NCBI RefSeq assembly: GCF_017854565.1
Contig: NZ_JAFMHJ010000006.1
Span: forward strand, 1 to 64,000
Direction of reading: 5' to 3'
From: Yoonia sp.
GTDB lineage: Bacteria; Pseudomonadota; Alphaproteobacteria; Rhodobacterales; Rhodobacteraceae
DNA: 64,000 nt
Shown: piece after piece, positions 1 to 8,805 of the stretch
How the letters are laid out: each line of letters opens with the position of its first letter
Numbering within the stretch: position 1 is the stretch's first letter
The notes under the pieces: generated by a model
Told to the model about the DNA's origin: nothing
The model's database searches: none
Seen by the model: only the letters and a program-made list of their open reading frames with translations
Translations under genes and position numbers: made by a program

Positions 1-55
1 GCTACCACACTGGATTCACTAGATGAATCCCTCACAGAATTTGTGCAACAGAGCC
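1..55. mobile_element. Terminal end of an IS5-family-like insertion sequence (rest lies outside the window)
   Basis: Read on the minus strand, position 55 begins GGCTCTGTTGCACAAATTC, followed by a GGGATTCATC stretch. This resembles the terminal inverted repeat and subterminal sequence of IS5-family (IS903-group) elements as I remember them. Only the end is present, and the transposase would lie before position 1. Bases 56-64 (ATCCCAACC) recur inverted at 132-140, so the exact boundary is uncertain. No target-site duplication can be tested because the other end is missing. Confidence 0.5.
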
Positions 56-253
56 ATCCCAACCCCAAAGTGGCAACATTTTGCGCTGCCCTTTGGCTCA
101 CTTTTACTCTGCCGTTGACAATAGCGGAGCTGGTTGGGATTTCTATTGAAGGCTCTTAACTTCCACCGAGATTGCACCTCAGATCGTCTGATCGGCGGAC
201 ACAAGATTAGTTTCGAACCTAGTTGGCGCATAGATCGCAATACGTGCACACAC

Positions 254-279
254 AAAAAAGGGGCCCCCGAAGGGACCCC
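254..279 (-). terminator. Intrinsic terminator, minus strand (copy 1)
   Basis: Read on the minus strand the sequence is GGGGTCCC, loop TTCG, GGGGCCCC, then six T. The stem has eight pairs with one G-U, a tetraloop and a T-run, which is the textbook form of a rho-independent terminator. It closes the candidate RNA of repeat copy 1. Confidence 0.85.
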
Positions 280-388
280 ATTAGTTTTGCTGATCGGGCT
301 CGTGATTATACCGCTCGTGTTTTTATGCCTGTTGGCCCGATCTGCACCGAAGGCGAGCGCACCCGCCTCCGGATCCTTATTTCTAACG
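254..388 (-). ncRNA. Candidate structured RNA, copy 1
   Basis: On the minus strand an outer stem (383-388 with 279-284) encloses a short hairpin (343-347 with 357-361) and a stem 335-342 with 292-299, and a terminator follows. Compared with copy 2, one pair in the inner stem changes from G-C to A-T, keeping the pairing. Two other differences give G-U pairs on the minus strand but A-C mismatches on the plus strand. This points to a minus-strand RNA of about 130 bases. I recognise no known RNA family and see no clear promoter. Confidence 0.45.
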
Positions 389-662
389 TGTTTCACCCGA
401 TCGGGAGAAACTTTGCCCCCAGATGGGAAAACCTTTGCCCAAATTGGGAAGAACTATGCCCAGAGGGACACCTCGGTGTAGACCCGAGCATCACGCAACG
501 CGCAGCTAGCCCATCTTTTTGTCGATGAATGAAAAAAGATGGTGCGCCAAGAGGGAAAAGGATTGAACCCCCAGTTCAATTCCCTCAGCGCAGAAGAGCT
601 GAAAACTCTTTTCGATGCCCTTGAGGCCTGGGAACGCCATCTCGCACAGTTAGACTTACAGC

Positions 663-1001
663 CAATCTCAAGAACTCAAGTAACAGATTCCAACGCTTGT
701 CTTCAGTTTTGCGGCTTTGAGAATAGGTTGAGAATGGCTGGCAAGGAGCACAACCTGCCAATACTCTGACTTTCGCGCTCCCAAACCATTCATTCAGATC
801 AGATGGGGTCACCTTTGACACATCGCGACAGACGAACTCGGCGGAGGTGTTTGTCTCCAGCGCATACTTACAGCTCGGATCTAGGTCCACTCCTGCGGCA
901 ATCTTGCAACCTGCCGTTTGCATGCCGTAAGCTAGACCGCCCGCACCGCAGAACAGGTCAACAACGACTGGTGCTTCGACTACGGGGTTTGATTTTGACA
1001 T
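663..1001 (-). pseudogene. Truncated DNA (cytosine-5)-methyltransferase, N-terminal fragment
   Basis: Starting at the ATG at 1001 the product begins MSKSNPVVEAPVVVDLFCGAGG. It has the S-adenosylmethionine-binding motif I (DLFCGAGG) and motif IV with the catalytic Cys (GCAPCQPFS), followed by a DKRWNLLLEF helix. These are hallmarks of C5 DNA methyltransferases such as Dcm-like or restriction-modification enzymes. Similarity stops at about position 663; the reading frame continues with unrelated sequence to 585. Only ~113 of an expected 300-450 residues remain, so the target-recognition domain and motifs VI-X are gone. No endonuclease gene is visible. The fragment lies between the two direct repeats, so it was probably part of a mobile or recombined segment. 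It should be inactive. Confidence 0.85.
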
Positions 1002-1107
1002 ATTGCCGTCAATTATTTTCATGCCACTACATATAGCTGTCTTCCGGCTGGATTGCCAAGAGTCAGAGTAGCCTGTTTGGAGAGACATCACTCTAAATGA
1101 TTGGTCG

Positions 1108-1133
1108 AAAAAAGGGGCCCCCGAAGGGACCCC
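1108..1133 (-). terminator. Intrinsic terminator, minus strand (copy 2, downstream of nrdJ)
   Basis: It has the same hairpin as copy 1: GGGGTCCC-TTCG-GGGGCCCC followed by six T on the minus strand, here with a perfectly conserved stem. It is the first strong terminator after the nrdJ stop codon and so probably ends the nrdJ transcript as well as any RNA started within the repeat. Confidence 0.85.
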
Positions 1134-1239
1134 GTTAGTTTGCTGATCAGGCTCGTGATTATACCGCTCGTCGTTTGTTGCCTGTGGCCTGATCTGCGCC
1201 GAGAGCGAGCGCACCCGCCCCGGATCCTTATTTCTAACG
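1108..1239 (-). ncRNA. Candidate structured RNA, copy 2
   Basis: On the minus strand CGTTAG (1239-1234) pairs with CTAACG (1138-1133) as the outer stem. TGCGC/GCGCA forms a small hairpin, and the 8-bp stem 1187-1194 with 1145-1152 is perfect. In the last stem the A1149-T1190 pair replaces G296-C338 of copy 1, a compensatory change. The terminator at 1108-1133 closes it. It could also act simply as the 3' end of nrdJ mRNA. The strand assignment rests on the G-U versus A-C argument and on the terminator. Confidence 0.45.
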
Positions 1240-1338
1240 TCTTTCACCCGATCGGGAGAAACTTTGCCCCCAGATGGGAAAACCTTTGCCCAAATTGGGA
1301 AGAACTATGCCCAGAGGGACAAAATCCTCCTCAATTTC

Positions 1339-4300
1339 TCAGCTGCACCCGCTTGTCCCGCCACAGGTGTTGCACTTCATGCAGGTGCCGTTGCGCACCA
1401 GCGTATAGTTGCCGCATTCGCCGCAGGGATCGCCCTCGTAGCCCTGCATCTTGGCCTTGTCGCGGACCGTGATGCCGACGGTGCCGGTGCTGAGTGCGGT
1501 TATTGTCCGCACCTCCGGGACGAGTGTCTGAAGGGCCGCAATCGCATCCGTACCGGTGCGCAGCGCCGTGGCACCCATGCCCCCCTGCAGCACCACCAGT
1601 TCCTGTGGCATCCGCTTGCGCAGATATCCTGTCGATGAAATCTGCTTGAGCACTTCGAGTGACCGTGACGCAGCAGATTGGCTTGGTGTTTGAACGTTCG
1701 ATACGCCTTCCTTTTCGCCGCGGCCGATATCATCGAACGACGCGCCTTCCGGTTTCACATGGGCCAAGTCAGTCCGGTCCAGATAGGACACCGCCAATTC
1801 CCGGAAGATATAGTCAAGGATCGAGGTCGCATTCTTGATGCTATCATTGCCTTGGACCATGCCGGCGGGTTCGAATTTGGTGAATGTAAACGCATCCACG
1901 AACTCTTCCAGCGGCACGCCGTATTGCAGACCGACAGACACTGCGATGGCAAAGTTGTTCATCATCGCGCGAAAGCCGGCACCCTCTTTGTGCATATCAA
2001 TAAAGATTTCACCCAGTTGGCCATCCTGATATTCGCCCGTGCGCAGATACACTTTGTGCCCACCCACAATCGCCTTCTGGGTATAACCCTTGCGGCGTTG
2101 CGGCATCTTTTCACGCTCACGGTTGCGCACTTCCTGGATGATAATCCGCTCGACGATCTTTTCTGCCAGAACGGCGGCCTTCGCGTGATGATTGCCGCTT
2201 TCCAGAATTTCCAGCGCCTCGTCGTCATCTTCAACCAACGCGGACGCAAGTGGCTGCGACAGCTTCGATCCATCGCGGTACAGCGCGTTGGCCTTCACAC
2301 CCAGTGACCAGGACAGCTCGTAGGCTTTCTGGCAATCTTCGATGGTCGCATCATTGGGCATGTTGATCGTTTTTGAAATCGCGCCCGAAATGAACGACTG
2401 CGCCGCAGCCATCATGTAGATATGGCTATCAACGCTCAGATAACGCTTGCCCGTTTTGCCGCAGGGATTGGCGCAATCAAAGACGCTATAGTGCTTTTCA
2501 TTCAGGAACGGTGCACCTTCCAGCGTCATCGTCCCGCAGACGTGATCGTTCGCAGCCTCGATGTCCTTCTTGGTATAGCCAAGATGGCGCAGCAGATCAA
2601 AGGTTGGATCGTTCAGCTTATCAACGGGAATACCCAGTGTCTTGGTGCAGAAATCCTCGCCCAGCGTCCACTGGTTGAAAACAAAGCGGATATCGAAGGC
2701 CGACTTGAGCGACCCTTCGATCTTGTCCAGCTCGGCCTGTCCAAAACCATGCCCAATCAGGCTGGTGTGGTTGATCGCAGGCGCCTGCCCCATCGACGCG
2801 TGACCAACGGCATACGCGATGATCTCCTCGACCTGCGCAGAGCCGTAGCCGAGCTTTTCAAGCGCGGCCGGCACCGACTGGTTGATGATCTTGAAGTAAC
2901 CGCCACCCGCCAGCTTTTTGAATTTCACCAAGGCAAAGTCAGGCTCAATTCCGGTGGTATCACAGTCCATGACCAGACCGATCGTGCCGGTCGGCGCGAT
3001 CACCGAGACCTGCGCATTGCGGTAGCCGTGCTTTTCGCCCAGTTCCAGCGCCTCGTCCCAGGCAGTTATTGCCAGTTCGACCAGACGTGCGTCGGGGCAA
3101 TTGCCATGGTCCAGCGGCACGGGCTTTACATCCAGTTTGTCATAGCCTGTGGACTTGCCCAGGGCTGCCTGCCGATGGTTCTTGATGACCCGCAACATGT
3201 GCTTGCTGTTCTTGGCATAGCCGGGGAACGCGCCCAGTTCGCCTGCCATTTCAGCAGACGTCGCATAGGACACGCCGGTCATGATCGCCGTCAGGGCGGC
3301 CCCCATCGCACGCCCTTCGTCGCTGTCATAGCCAAAGCCCATGTTCATCAGCAGACCACCGATGTTGGCATAGCCCAGCCCCAGCGTACGGAAGTCATAG
3401 GACCGCTGCGCGATTTCCTTGGACGGGAACTGTGCCATCATCACGGAAATTTCCAACGTCACCGTCCACAAACGAGTCGCATGGATGTAATCTTCGACTT
3501 GAAACACGCCGTCTGCATAAAACTTCAGCAGGTTCATCGAGGCGAGGTTACACGCTGTGTCGTCCAGAAACATGTACTCGGAACACGGGTTCGAACCGCG
3601 GATTTCACCGTCTTCGGGGCATGTGTGCCATGCGTTGACTGTGTCATGGTACTGGATGCCCGGATCAGCACAGGCCCATGCGGCATGGCCCACCTGCTCC
3701 CACAGATCGCGGGCCTTGATGATGCGGGCCACTTCTCCATTCCTGCGATTGATCAGCTTCCAGTCGGCATCATCTTCGACCGCCTTGAGAAACGCATCGG
3801 TGACCCGGATCGAGTTGTTGGAGTTCTGCCCGGACACGCTCGAATAGGCTTCAGAATCCCAATCCGTGTCATAGGTCGGGAATTCAATGCTGGTGTGACC
3901 CTGCTTGGCATAGTCAAGAACGCGCTTGATATAGGTCTCGGGGATCGCGGACCGCTTTGCGTCCTTGACCGCAGACGCCAAAGTCGCATTGGTCTTGGGA
4001 TCATATGCAGCGACATCTTCGCCATCCCATGATTTGATCGCCGCAAAGATCGCGTTCAGGTAACGCTCGTGCATCTTGGACCCCGCCACGATGGACGCTA
4101 CCTTTTGCTCCTCGATGACCTTCCAGTTAATGAAATCCTCTACATCGGGGTGATCTGCATCGACGATCACCATCTTGGCGGCCCGGCGTGTGGTCCCGCC
4201 CGATTTGATCGCCCCTGCCGCACGATCGCCAATCTTAAGGAACCCCATCAGGCCCGATGACTTGCCACCACCCGAAAGCGCCTCACCTTCGCCGCGCAGT

Positions 4301-4986
4301 GACGAAAAGTTTGTGCCCGTGCCAGAGCCGTATTTGAACAGGCGTGCTTCGCGGACCCACAGGTCCATGATGCCGCCTTCATTGACCAGATCATCGCTGA
4401 CCGATTGGATGAAGCAGGCGTGCGGCTGCGGATGCTCGTAGGATGATGTCGATTTAGTCAAGACGCCCGACTGGTAATCAACGTAATAATGCCCCTGCGC
4501 AGGACCATCAATGCCGTAGGCCCAATGCAGACCTGTATTGAACCACTGCGGGCTGTTTGGCGCGGCACGTTGCGTGGCCAGCATATACCGCATTTCGTCG
4601 AAATACGCGCTGGCATCTTCCTCGGACGAGAAATAGCCGCCCTTCCAGCCCCAATAGGTCCACGCACCTGCCAGACGGTCAAACACCTGCTTGGCCGAGG
4701 TTTCACCGCCAAAGGTCGCCCCTTTGGCTGGAACCGACCGCCACAGGAACGCAGGAACGTCCTTTTCTTTTACCTTTTTCACTTCCGAAGGCACGCCGGC
4801 CTTGCGAAAATACTTTTGCGCGATGACATCGGATGCAACCTGGCTCCAACCGCCCGGAATTTCACAATCGTCCAGTTTGAAAACAATCGTCCCGTCCGGA
4901 TTACGAATCTCCGACGTGGTCGTCTTGAACTTCAGCGCCGCATAAGCGTCTTGCCCGACTGTTGTGAAATTGCGTTCGATTTTCAT
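1339..4986 (-). CDS. nrdJ: Adenosylcobalamin-dependent (class II) ribonucleoside-diphosphate reductase
   Basis: The 1215-residue product reduces ribonucleotides to deoxyribonucleotides in the cytosol using a B12-generated thiyl radical, so DNA precursor synthesis here needs no oxygen but needs cobalamin. Visible signatures are NSPQWFNTG near 144-152, Cys191 in PHACFIQS, the glycine-rich [20 protein letters not shown] near 223-242, NPCSE at 466-470 (radical Cys and catalytic Glu) and a second Cys at 479. The last ~30 residues form a Cys-rich zinc-ribbon-like tail ([18 protein letters not shown]) typical of the long alphaproteobacterial NrdJ. The length fits the family. The 3' flank is repeat copy 2 with its terminator; the 5' flank is long and contains a DnaA box. 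No nrdAB or nrdDG is seen in this window. Confidence 0.97.
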   Translation of the reverse strand: MKIERNFTTVGQDAYAALKFKTTTSEIRNPDGTIVFKLDDCEIPGGWSQVASDVIAQKYFRKAGVPSEVKKVKEKDVPAFLWRSVPAKGATFGGETSAKQVFDRLAGAWTYWGWKGGYFSSEEDASAYFDEMRYMLATQRAAPNSPQWFNTGLHWAYGIDGPAQGHYYVDYQSGVLTKSTSSYEHPQPHACFIQSVSDDLVNEGGIMDLWVREARLFKYGSGTGTNFSSLRGEGEALSGGGKSSGLMGFLKIGDRAAGAIKSGGTTRRAAKMVIVDADHPDVEDFINWKVIEEQKVASIVAGSKMHERYLNAIFAAIKSWDGEDVAAYDPKTNATLASAVKDAKRSAIPETYIKRVLDYAKQGHTSIEFPTYDTDWDSEAYSSVSGQNSNNSIRVTDAFLKAVEDDADWKLINRRNGEVARIIKARDLWEQVGHAAWACADPGIQYHDTVNAWHTCPEDGEIRGSNPCSEYMFLDDTACNLASMNLLKFYADGVFQVEDYIHATRLWTVTLEISVMMAQFPSKEIAQRSYDFRTLGLGYANIGGLLMNMGFGYDSDEGRAMGAALTAIMTGVSYATSAEMAGELGAFPGYAKNSKHMLRVIKNHRQAALGKSTGYDKLDVKPVPLDHGNCPDARLVELAITAWDEALELGEKHGYRNAQVSVIAPTGTIGLVMDCDTTGIEPDFALVKFKKLAGGGYFKIINQSVPAALEKLGYGSAQVEEIIAYAVGHASMGQAPAINHTSLIGHGFGQAELDKIEGSLKSAFDIRFVFNQWTLGEDFCTKTLGIPVDKLNDPTFDLLRHLGYTKKDIEAANDHVCGTMTLEGAPFLNEKHYSVFDCANPCGKTGKRYLSVDSHIYMMAAAQSFISGAISKTINMPNDATIEDCQKAYELSWSLGVKANALYRDGSKLSQPLASALVEDDDEALEILESGNHHAKAAVLAEKIVERIIIQEVRNREREKMPQRRKGYTQKAIVGGHKVYLRTGEYQDGQLGEIFIDMHKEGAGFRAMMNNFAIAVSVGLQYGVPLEEFVDAFTFTKFEPAGMVQGNDSIKNATSILDYIFRELAVSYLDRTDLAHVKPEGASFDDIGRGEKEGVSNVQTPSQSAASRSLEVLKQISSTGYLRKRMPQELVVLQGGMGATALRTGTDAIAALQTLVPEVRTITALSTGTVGITVRDKAKMQGYEGDPCGECGNYTLVRNGTCMKCNTCGGTSGCS

Positions 4987-5173
4987 CGTGTCTGCCCCTA
5001 TTTTTTTTGCCGTCGTTGCGGCCTTAACCTGAAACCCACCGCATGATCGCGATGCGAAGAACTATTCGTGCCCAAAGACATGCGGCGGCAAACCAAAATG
5101 GTCCGGCCATTGGTAAACTGCAGTGAGAGTGCGCAATAAATATCTGCGCCCGCCTGTAAAACCTGTCCCGGTG

Positions 5174-5340
5174 TTACTACCACATCTAGTGCTGCGGCCG
5201 TCAACTCGCACAAGGTGACGCATCTAGCCCTAGTGGGTCAACGAATTTTTAACACTAAATGCGGATTAAAATGGTTGACGTGTCCCATGTGAACCGTCCC
5301 CATCACACCCCAGTGATTCATCCCCCGAATTATCCACAGG
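5174..5340 (-). promoter_or_regulatory. nrdJ upstream control region with a consensus DnaA box
   Basis: The 627 bases between nrdJ and the next gene hold no convincing coding sequence. TTATCCACA at 5330-5338 is an exact consensus DnaA box. CACATCTAGTG at 5181-5191 and AACACTAAAT at 5251-5260 each resemble half of an NrdR box, the usual repressor site of ribonucleotide reductase genes, but neither is a full match. A minus-strand -35-like GTTGACGG lies at 5198-5205. DnaA control of nrd genes is established in E. coli; for this gene it is inference. Confidence 0.35.
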
Positions 5341-5613
5341 CGGCACCGCTACAGGCAGCAAAAGAAACCCTTTTGTTCGGCATATTTAGCACCACAAACA
5401 AAGAGAGTGGTTGAAGACATAGCGGCAGGCCAACATGCATTTAGAGAATGGTTAACAAAGGACTAACAATCACTTTCGGGCGCGCCTTGCTGTCACCCGC
5501 GACCCGTCGTGCGACGAATCGGTGTCAGTTCCGACACCCGGTTCGTACCCTTGCCTCTGTGCGCGCTATCAACGATTGTCGCCCGATATGCATCGTGATT
5601 AAGGGCGGCAATC

Positions 5614-6732
5614 GTGACGAAAACAACAGGTTCGACAGACTTCAGTTTCATCTATGTTATTGACCCGCCTAATCTGATCACCCATGCGATTCCTTTGCTG
5701 CTGTCACTGCGACGTCATCATCCGGATACGCCGATCTATCCCTATGCGCCCTTGGGAAAAGCAGATCAGGTCCCGGACCGCGTAAAAGCAATTCATGCAG
5801 CCATGAACGCACCGATTCAGACGCTCTCACGCGAACTTGCCTTCAGCATGAACCGCTATCAGAAACCCTACCACCACGGGCACAAGCTATTGGCCGTCGC
5901 TGAGAATCGGCCACATGCGTTTTGTGTCTTTGTCGACACCGACACCTTGCTGCGCAAGCCATTGAACGATCCCACACTGTTTCAACACGACAAGATTGCA
6001 GCTGTGCCCGAATCCGTTGCCGGATACGCACAGCGTTTCATGGACGTTTGGGAAGAAACCTATGCCATCTTCGACCTGCCGCTGCCCGATGAACGGGTCA
6101 AAATGCTGCGCACGAATCGCGAGACGGCACCCTATTACAATGCGGGATTTGTGGCATTCCCGGAAACGGTGCCCGACGGCACACGCTTTGGCGCCCGTTG
6201 GCTGGAAACAGCGCTGACTTTGGACTTTGATCAGCGCATCGACGATGAGCGCAAGCGCCCATGGCTTGATCAGGCATCATTGCCAGTCGCGGTGTACCGC
6301 AGCGGGTGTCGCTTTGAAACGCTCACACCTGCGTTCAACTACCCGATTGATGGGACCATGTTCCCGGCAAACGACGACGCCGTTCTTTACCACTACCACG
6401 GGTTCGAACGTCTTGAGGCCGCAGAAAGCATGCATGAAATCGAAGACCTCTTGCTGGCTTCTGGGCGCTTTGCGTCATTCGAACATTTCTGCACCCCGCT
6501 CAACATGCGCAGGAATGCGATAAACGCGATCATGCGGCAGGTCGCCGGATTAGCTGAACTGCGGCGCAGCCTCAAACCGCAAATCGTCGCACTGAAGGGA
6601 AAAGGGCCAAGCGATGCGTCCAAAAGCCTGAACGTACAGATGCTGGAGGCCAGGCGCAAAAATCACGAACTGCGGCAATCCCTCACAGATGTCACAGAAG
6701 ACAATTTCTACGATGAAACTTGGGGGGTCTGA
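5614..6732 (+). CDS. Glycosyltransferase-like protein (GT-A type fold suspected)
   Basis: The 372-residue product starts at GTG (5614) behind an AAGGGCGG ribosome-binding site. It begins with SFIYVIDPPNLITHAIPLLL, a strand followed by a helix as in nucleotide-sugar transferases, and has FVDTDTLLRKP near 107-117, a DXD-type metal/sugar-nucleotide motif. PYYNAGFVAFP and a YHYHGFERLE segment follow, a layout seen in GT8-like and related bacterial transferases. The last ~70 residues look helical and charged. The substrate cannot be read from the sequence. It stands alone between the nrdJ control region and a tRNA gene, with no sugar-nucleotide genes nearby. It could also be an uncharacterised family only loosely related to glycosyltransferases. 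Confidence 0.75.
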   Translation: MTKTTGSTDFSFIYVIDPPNLITHAIPLLLSLRRHHPDTPIYPYAPLGKADQVPDRVKAIHAAMNAPIQTLSRELAFSMNRYQKPYHHGHKLLAVAENRPHAFCVFVDTDTLLRKPLNDPTLFQHDKIAAVPESVAGYAQRFMDVWEETYAIFDLPLPDERVKMLRTNRETAPYYNAGFVAFPETVPDGTRFGARWLETALTLDFDQRIDDERKRPWLDQASLPVAVYRSGCRFETLTPAFNYPIDGTMFPANDDAVLYHYHGFERLEAAESMHEIEDLLLASGRFASFEHFCTPLNMRRNAINAIMRQVAGLAELRRSLKPQIVALKGKGPSDASKSLNVQMLEARRKNHELRQSLTDVTEDNFYDETWGV

Positions 6733-6805
6733 TAATGTAACCGGCTTGGTGCTGCCGGTTCCACAGACAGACAACACCGCGTGCTGCCGTCTATATTCTT
6801 AAAAT

Positions 6806-6882
6806 TGGTCGGGGCGGAGAGATTCGAACTCCCGACCCTCTGTTCCCAAAACAGATGCGCTACCAGGCTGCGCTACGCCCCG
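6806..6882 (-). tRNA. tRNA-Pro (anticodon UGG)
   Basis: Read on the minus strand the 77-base gene has a 7-bp acceptor stem CGGGGCG/CGCCCCG, a D arm with AGCGCAGCCTGGTAGCGC, an anticodon arm TCTGT-TTTGGGA-ACAGA with anticodon TGG, a T arm with GTTCGAATC and an encoded 3' CCA. All arms pair fully. UGG can read all four proline codons. It lies 44 bases from the DUF192 gene in the same direction. Confidence 0.98.
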
Positions 6883-6925
6883 AACCGAGGCTGTCTTTAG
6901 CCCCCCTAAACTGATTTGAAAAGCC

Positions 6926-7420
6926 CTAACTGTCGCTATTTTCAACACAAGGTGAAATTGCTTCGGGACCAAAGCTCGGATGCTGCAAGACATCGCCAAC
7001 GCCAATGCCCAGACGCCGGGCAAGACCGCCGTTGATCTCAAGCACCATCTGCACGCCATCCCCACCCGCAATCGGCGTCAAATCACCGGGCACTGCATTG
7101 TCATGGATAGCCAGCACTTCACCAGTGGGGCTGACAAACAGTATATCCAATGGAATCAGCGTGTTCTTCATCCAAAAACTGACGCTCTGCGGGCGCTCGT
7201 AGACAAACAGCATCCCCGTCAGCATCGGCATTTGCGCGACAAACATAAGACCGCTGGCCCGCTCTTGCGGGTCGTCGGCCACATCGACGGTGAAATGCGC
7301 CCGCCCCCAAGGGCCGGACACCGTCACCTTGTCCACAGCACAAACCGCCCAAAGCGGCTGCCCCAGAACGGCCAGAACGATTGAAAGCGCGCCAGCTTTT
7401 AACGTGCGGCTATTTCCCAT
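6926..7420 (-). CDS. DUF192 family exported protein
   Basis: The 164-residue product has a short basic start and a hydrophobic stretch (SIVLAVLGQPLWA) ending near residue 25, which reads as a signal peptide. The mature part has the DUF192 signatures ERASGLMFV, MLFVYERPQSVSFWMKNT and PLDILFV. It is expected in the periplasm. The molecular role of the family is not established. Its ATG overlaps the 3' end of the cold-shock gene by 22 bases, so the two are probably co-transcribed and translationally coupled; this pairing is common in Rhodobacterales as far as I know. Confidence 0.9.
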   Translation of the reverse strand: MGNSRTLKAGALSIVLAVLGQPLWAVCAVDKVTVSGPWGRAHFTVDVADDPQERASGLMFVAQMPMLTGMLFVYERPQSVSFWMKNTLIPLDILFVSPTGEVLAIHDNAVPGDLTPIAGGDGVQMVLEINGGLARRLGIGVGDVLQHPSFGPEAISPCVENSDS

Positions 7421-7926
7421 CCAACAACCTCAATCGCCATGCTGCCCCGTTCGCCGTCAACCAGACGCAGGCCCACTGCTTCACCTGATTGCAAATCAGA
7501 CAGACCAGAGCGACGCAGCACCTCAACATGAATGAACACATCATCGTTGTTGCCAAAAATATTCGCAAAACCGAATCCCTTTGCCTTGTCGAACCACTTC
7601 ACGCGCGCGGGCAGAATAGGACGCCGGGCGATATCGTCAGCGGTAAATTCGACCATGTCGCGCAACGGAACCGACGCATCACTTTGCGGTGGCGTGATTG
7701 ACAGCACCTGTGTGGCCTGCAGGCCACGCTCGGTATCCTGCACCAGAATTTCAATGGCGGAGCCATCAACGACTGATCCCTGTCCGAAATTACGCAATAC
7801 GTTCGCATGCAGCAATATATCCGGCCCACCAAGGTCGGCGATTACGAAACCAAAACCCTTTGCAGGGTCGAACCATTTCACCCGGCCATTAATTTGCCGT
7901 TGGCCATCGGTGTCTTGCGTATCCAT
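7399..7926 (-). CDS. Cold-shock protein with two CSD domains
   Basis: The 175-residue product carries two cold-shock domains, near residues 13-75 and 107-170. Each opens with GRVKWFDPAKGFGF or ARVKWFDKAKGFGF, the RNP1 motif, and each has an RNP2-like stretch (DILLHANVL; DVFIHVEVL). Such proteins bind single-stranded RNA or DNA and act as RNA chaperones or antiterminators in the cytoplasm. The ATG at 7926 is preferred over one at 7962 because AGGGGAAG lies just upstream and the extra 12 residues are not domain sequence. The duplicated domain is the usual alphaproteobacterial form. It overlaps the following DUF192 gene. Confidence 0.93.
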   Translation of the reverse strand: MDTQDTDGQRQINGRVKWFDPAKGFGFVIADLGGPDILLHANVLRNFGQGSVVDGSAIEILVQDTERGLQATQVLSITPPQSDASVPLRDMVEFTADDIARRPILPARVKWFDKAKGFGFANIFGNNDDVFIHVEVLRRSGLSDLQSGEAVGLRLVDGERGSMAIEVVGWEIAAR

Positions 7927-8028
7927 CACGTCTTCCCCTCGGCCACATTCAAGCTCCCGCAATGTGTCCGTCCTTTTCTTTCCAAAACCGATCTCGACCA
8001 GAAACTAACCTGAACTTCAAGGCCCGAT

Positions 8029-8047
8029 ATTTCACGAAGCGTGAAAT
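8029..8047. other. Perfect palindrome after pdxH
   Basis: ATTTCACG and CGTGAAAT form an 8-bp inverted repeat with a 3-base loop directly after the pdxH stop codon. No T-run follows on the minus strand, so it may be a weak terminator or an mRNA 3'-end stabiliser rather than a full intrinsic terminator. Confidence 0.4.
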
Positions 8048-8653
8048 TCAGGGGCTCAGGCGGGTAATTTCCCATGCTTGATCACTCGTTTCACGTGACC
8101 ACCGAAACCGGTCATGCAGTCGAAACGCGCCGTCGGACCAAAACTCGATCTCTAACGGCACGATACGGAAACCACCCCAAAAAGGTGGCCGTTCCGGATC
8201 CACACCTTGCTGCACTGTTACCTTGGCAACTTCTGCTACTAACGCACTCCGTGACGACAACGGCTGTGATTGCCGCGACGCCCAGGCACCCAACCTGCTT
8301 TTGAGCGATCTGGACTTGTAGTACGCGTCCGCGATCAGTCCATCTTCTTTACTGACCAAACCGCGCACCCGGATCTGCCGGGCTTGCGTTTTCCAGTGCA
8401 CAACAAACGCAGCCTTACCTGACTGCGTGATCTCAACGGCCTTTCGGCTTTCATAATTGGTGTAGAAGACAAATGCGTCAGGCTCAATATCCTTGAGAAG
8501 CACCATGCGCACATTCGGCAAACCTGTTGCATCGACGGTCGATAACGCAATGGCATTGGGATCGCTGATTTCCGTCTGCGAAGCTACGTCAAGCCATTGC
8601 TGCGCAATGACAAATGGATCATCGCCTACAAAAATCCCATCCCGATCAGACAT
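8048..8653 (-). CDS. pdxH: Pyridoxamine 5'-phosphate oxidase
   Basis: The 201-residue product oxidises pyridoxine or pyridoxamine 5'-phosphate to pyridoxal 5'-phosphate with FMN, the last step of vitamin B6 supply and salvage. Family signatures are NVRMVLLKD near 47-55, [10 protein letters not shown], the FMN-binding [20 protein letters not shown] near 125-134 and the C-terminal [10 protein letters not shown] that holds the substrate-binding residues. The length fits the family. It stands alone on the minus strand, back to back with fabI across 152 bases that must contain both promoters. Confidence 0.96.
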   Translation of the reverse strand: MSDRDGIFVGDDPFVIAQQWLDVASQTEISDPNAIALSTVDATGLPNVRMVLLKDIEPDAFVFYTNYESRKAVEITQSGKAAFVVHWKTQARQIRVRGLVSKEDGLIADAYYKSRSLKSRLGAWASRQSQPLSSRSALVAEVAKVTVQQGVDPERPPFWGGFRIVPLEIEFWSDGAFRLHDRFRWSRETSDQAWEITRLSP

Positions 8654-8805
8654 ACCCGACCCTCAATTGCACCCCTAATGACAGGCTTAGGATTAATCGT
8701 GCAAGCTGGCAACCTTTTTACTGAATGGCGTCAACAGCTTGCCGCCGTCTGGGCAATCGCCTAAACGATAGGTCAACTCGATCAATTCCGATAAGGGAAA
8801 CAGCA

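Larger units (their letters stand above)
254..470 (-). repeat. Direct repeat copy 1 (structured ~215-bp module)
   Basis: This stretch matches 1108-1321 in the same orientation at roughly 90% identity. The last ~78 bases (393-470) are identical in the two copies, while the rest carries about ten substitutions and small indels. Read on the minus strand it starts TGTCCC, runs through an array of CCC-N-GGG boxes, then a foldable segment, and ends in a terminator hairpin. Indels shift the reading frame between the copies, so the module is not protein coding. What it belongs to is unknown: a mobile element end, a duplicated RNA gene, or both. Confidence 0.85.
1108..1321 (-). repeat. Direct repeat copy 2 (structured ~215-bp module)
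   Basis: This is the second copy of the module at 254-470, in the same orientation. Its ACA edge at 1319-1321 lies 17 bases from the stop codon of nrdJ (1339), so the module occupies the whole 3' flank of that gene. Within it 1244-1319 carries the four CCC-N-GGG boxes: CCCGATCGGG (1247-1256), CCCCCAGATGGG (1267-1278), CCCAAATTGGG (1289-1299) and CCCAGAGGG (1310-1318), spaced about 20-22 bases apart. Confidence 0.85.

Noticed and set aside
254-1321. Integron attC sites flanking a gene cassette
   Set aside because: The two repeats flank a gene fragment as attC sites would, but the order is GTTAG...CTAAC, opposite to RYYYAAC...GTTRRRY, and the core bases do not fit. No integrase is near.
2422-4032. 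536-codon open frame antisense to nrdJ
   Set aside because: It mirrors the strongly conserved nrdJ frame, has no family motif and no ribosome-binding site. Long antisense frames are expected where third positions are G/C rich.
4998-5213. 71-codon minus-strand frame upstream of nrdJ
   Set aside because: Ends in a basic low-complexity tail, has no ribosome-binding site and overlaps the likely promoter.
5448-5663. 71-codon plus-strand frame before the glycosyltransferase-like gene
   Set aside because: Overlaps the start of the better supported gene and has no similarity I recognise.
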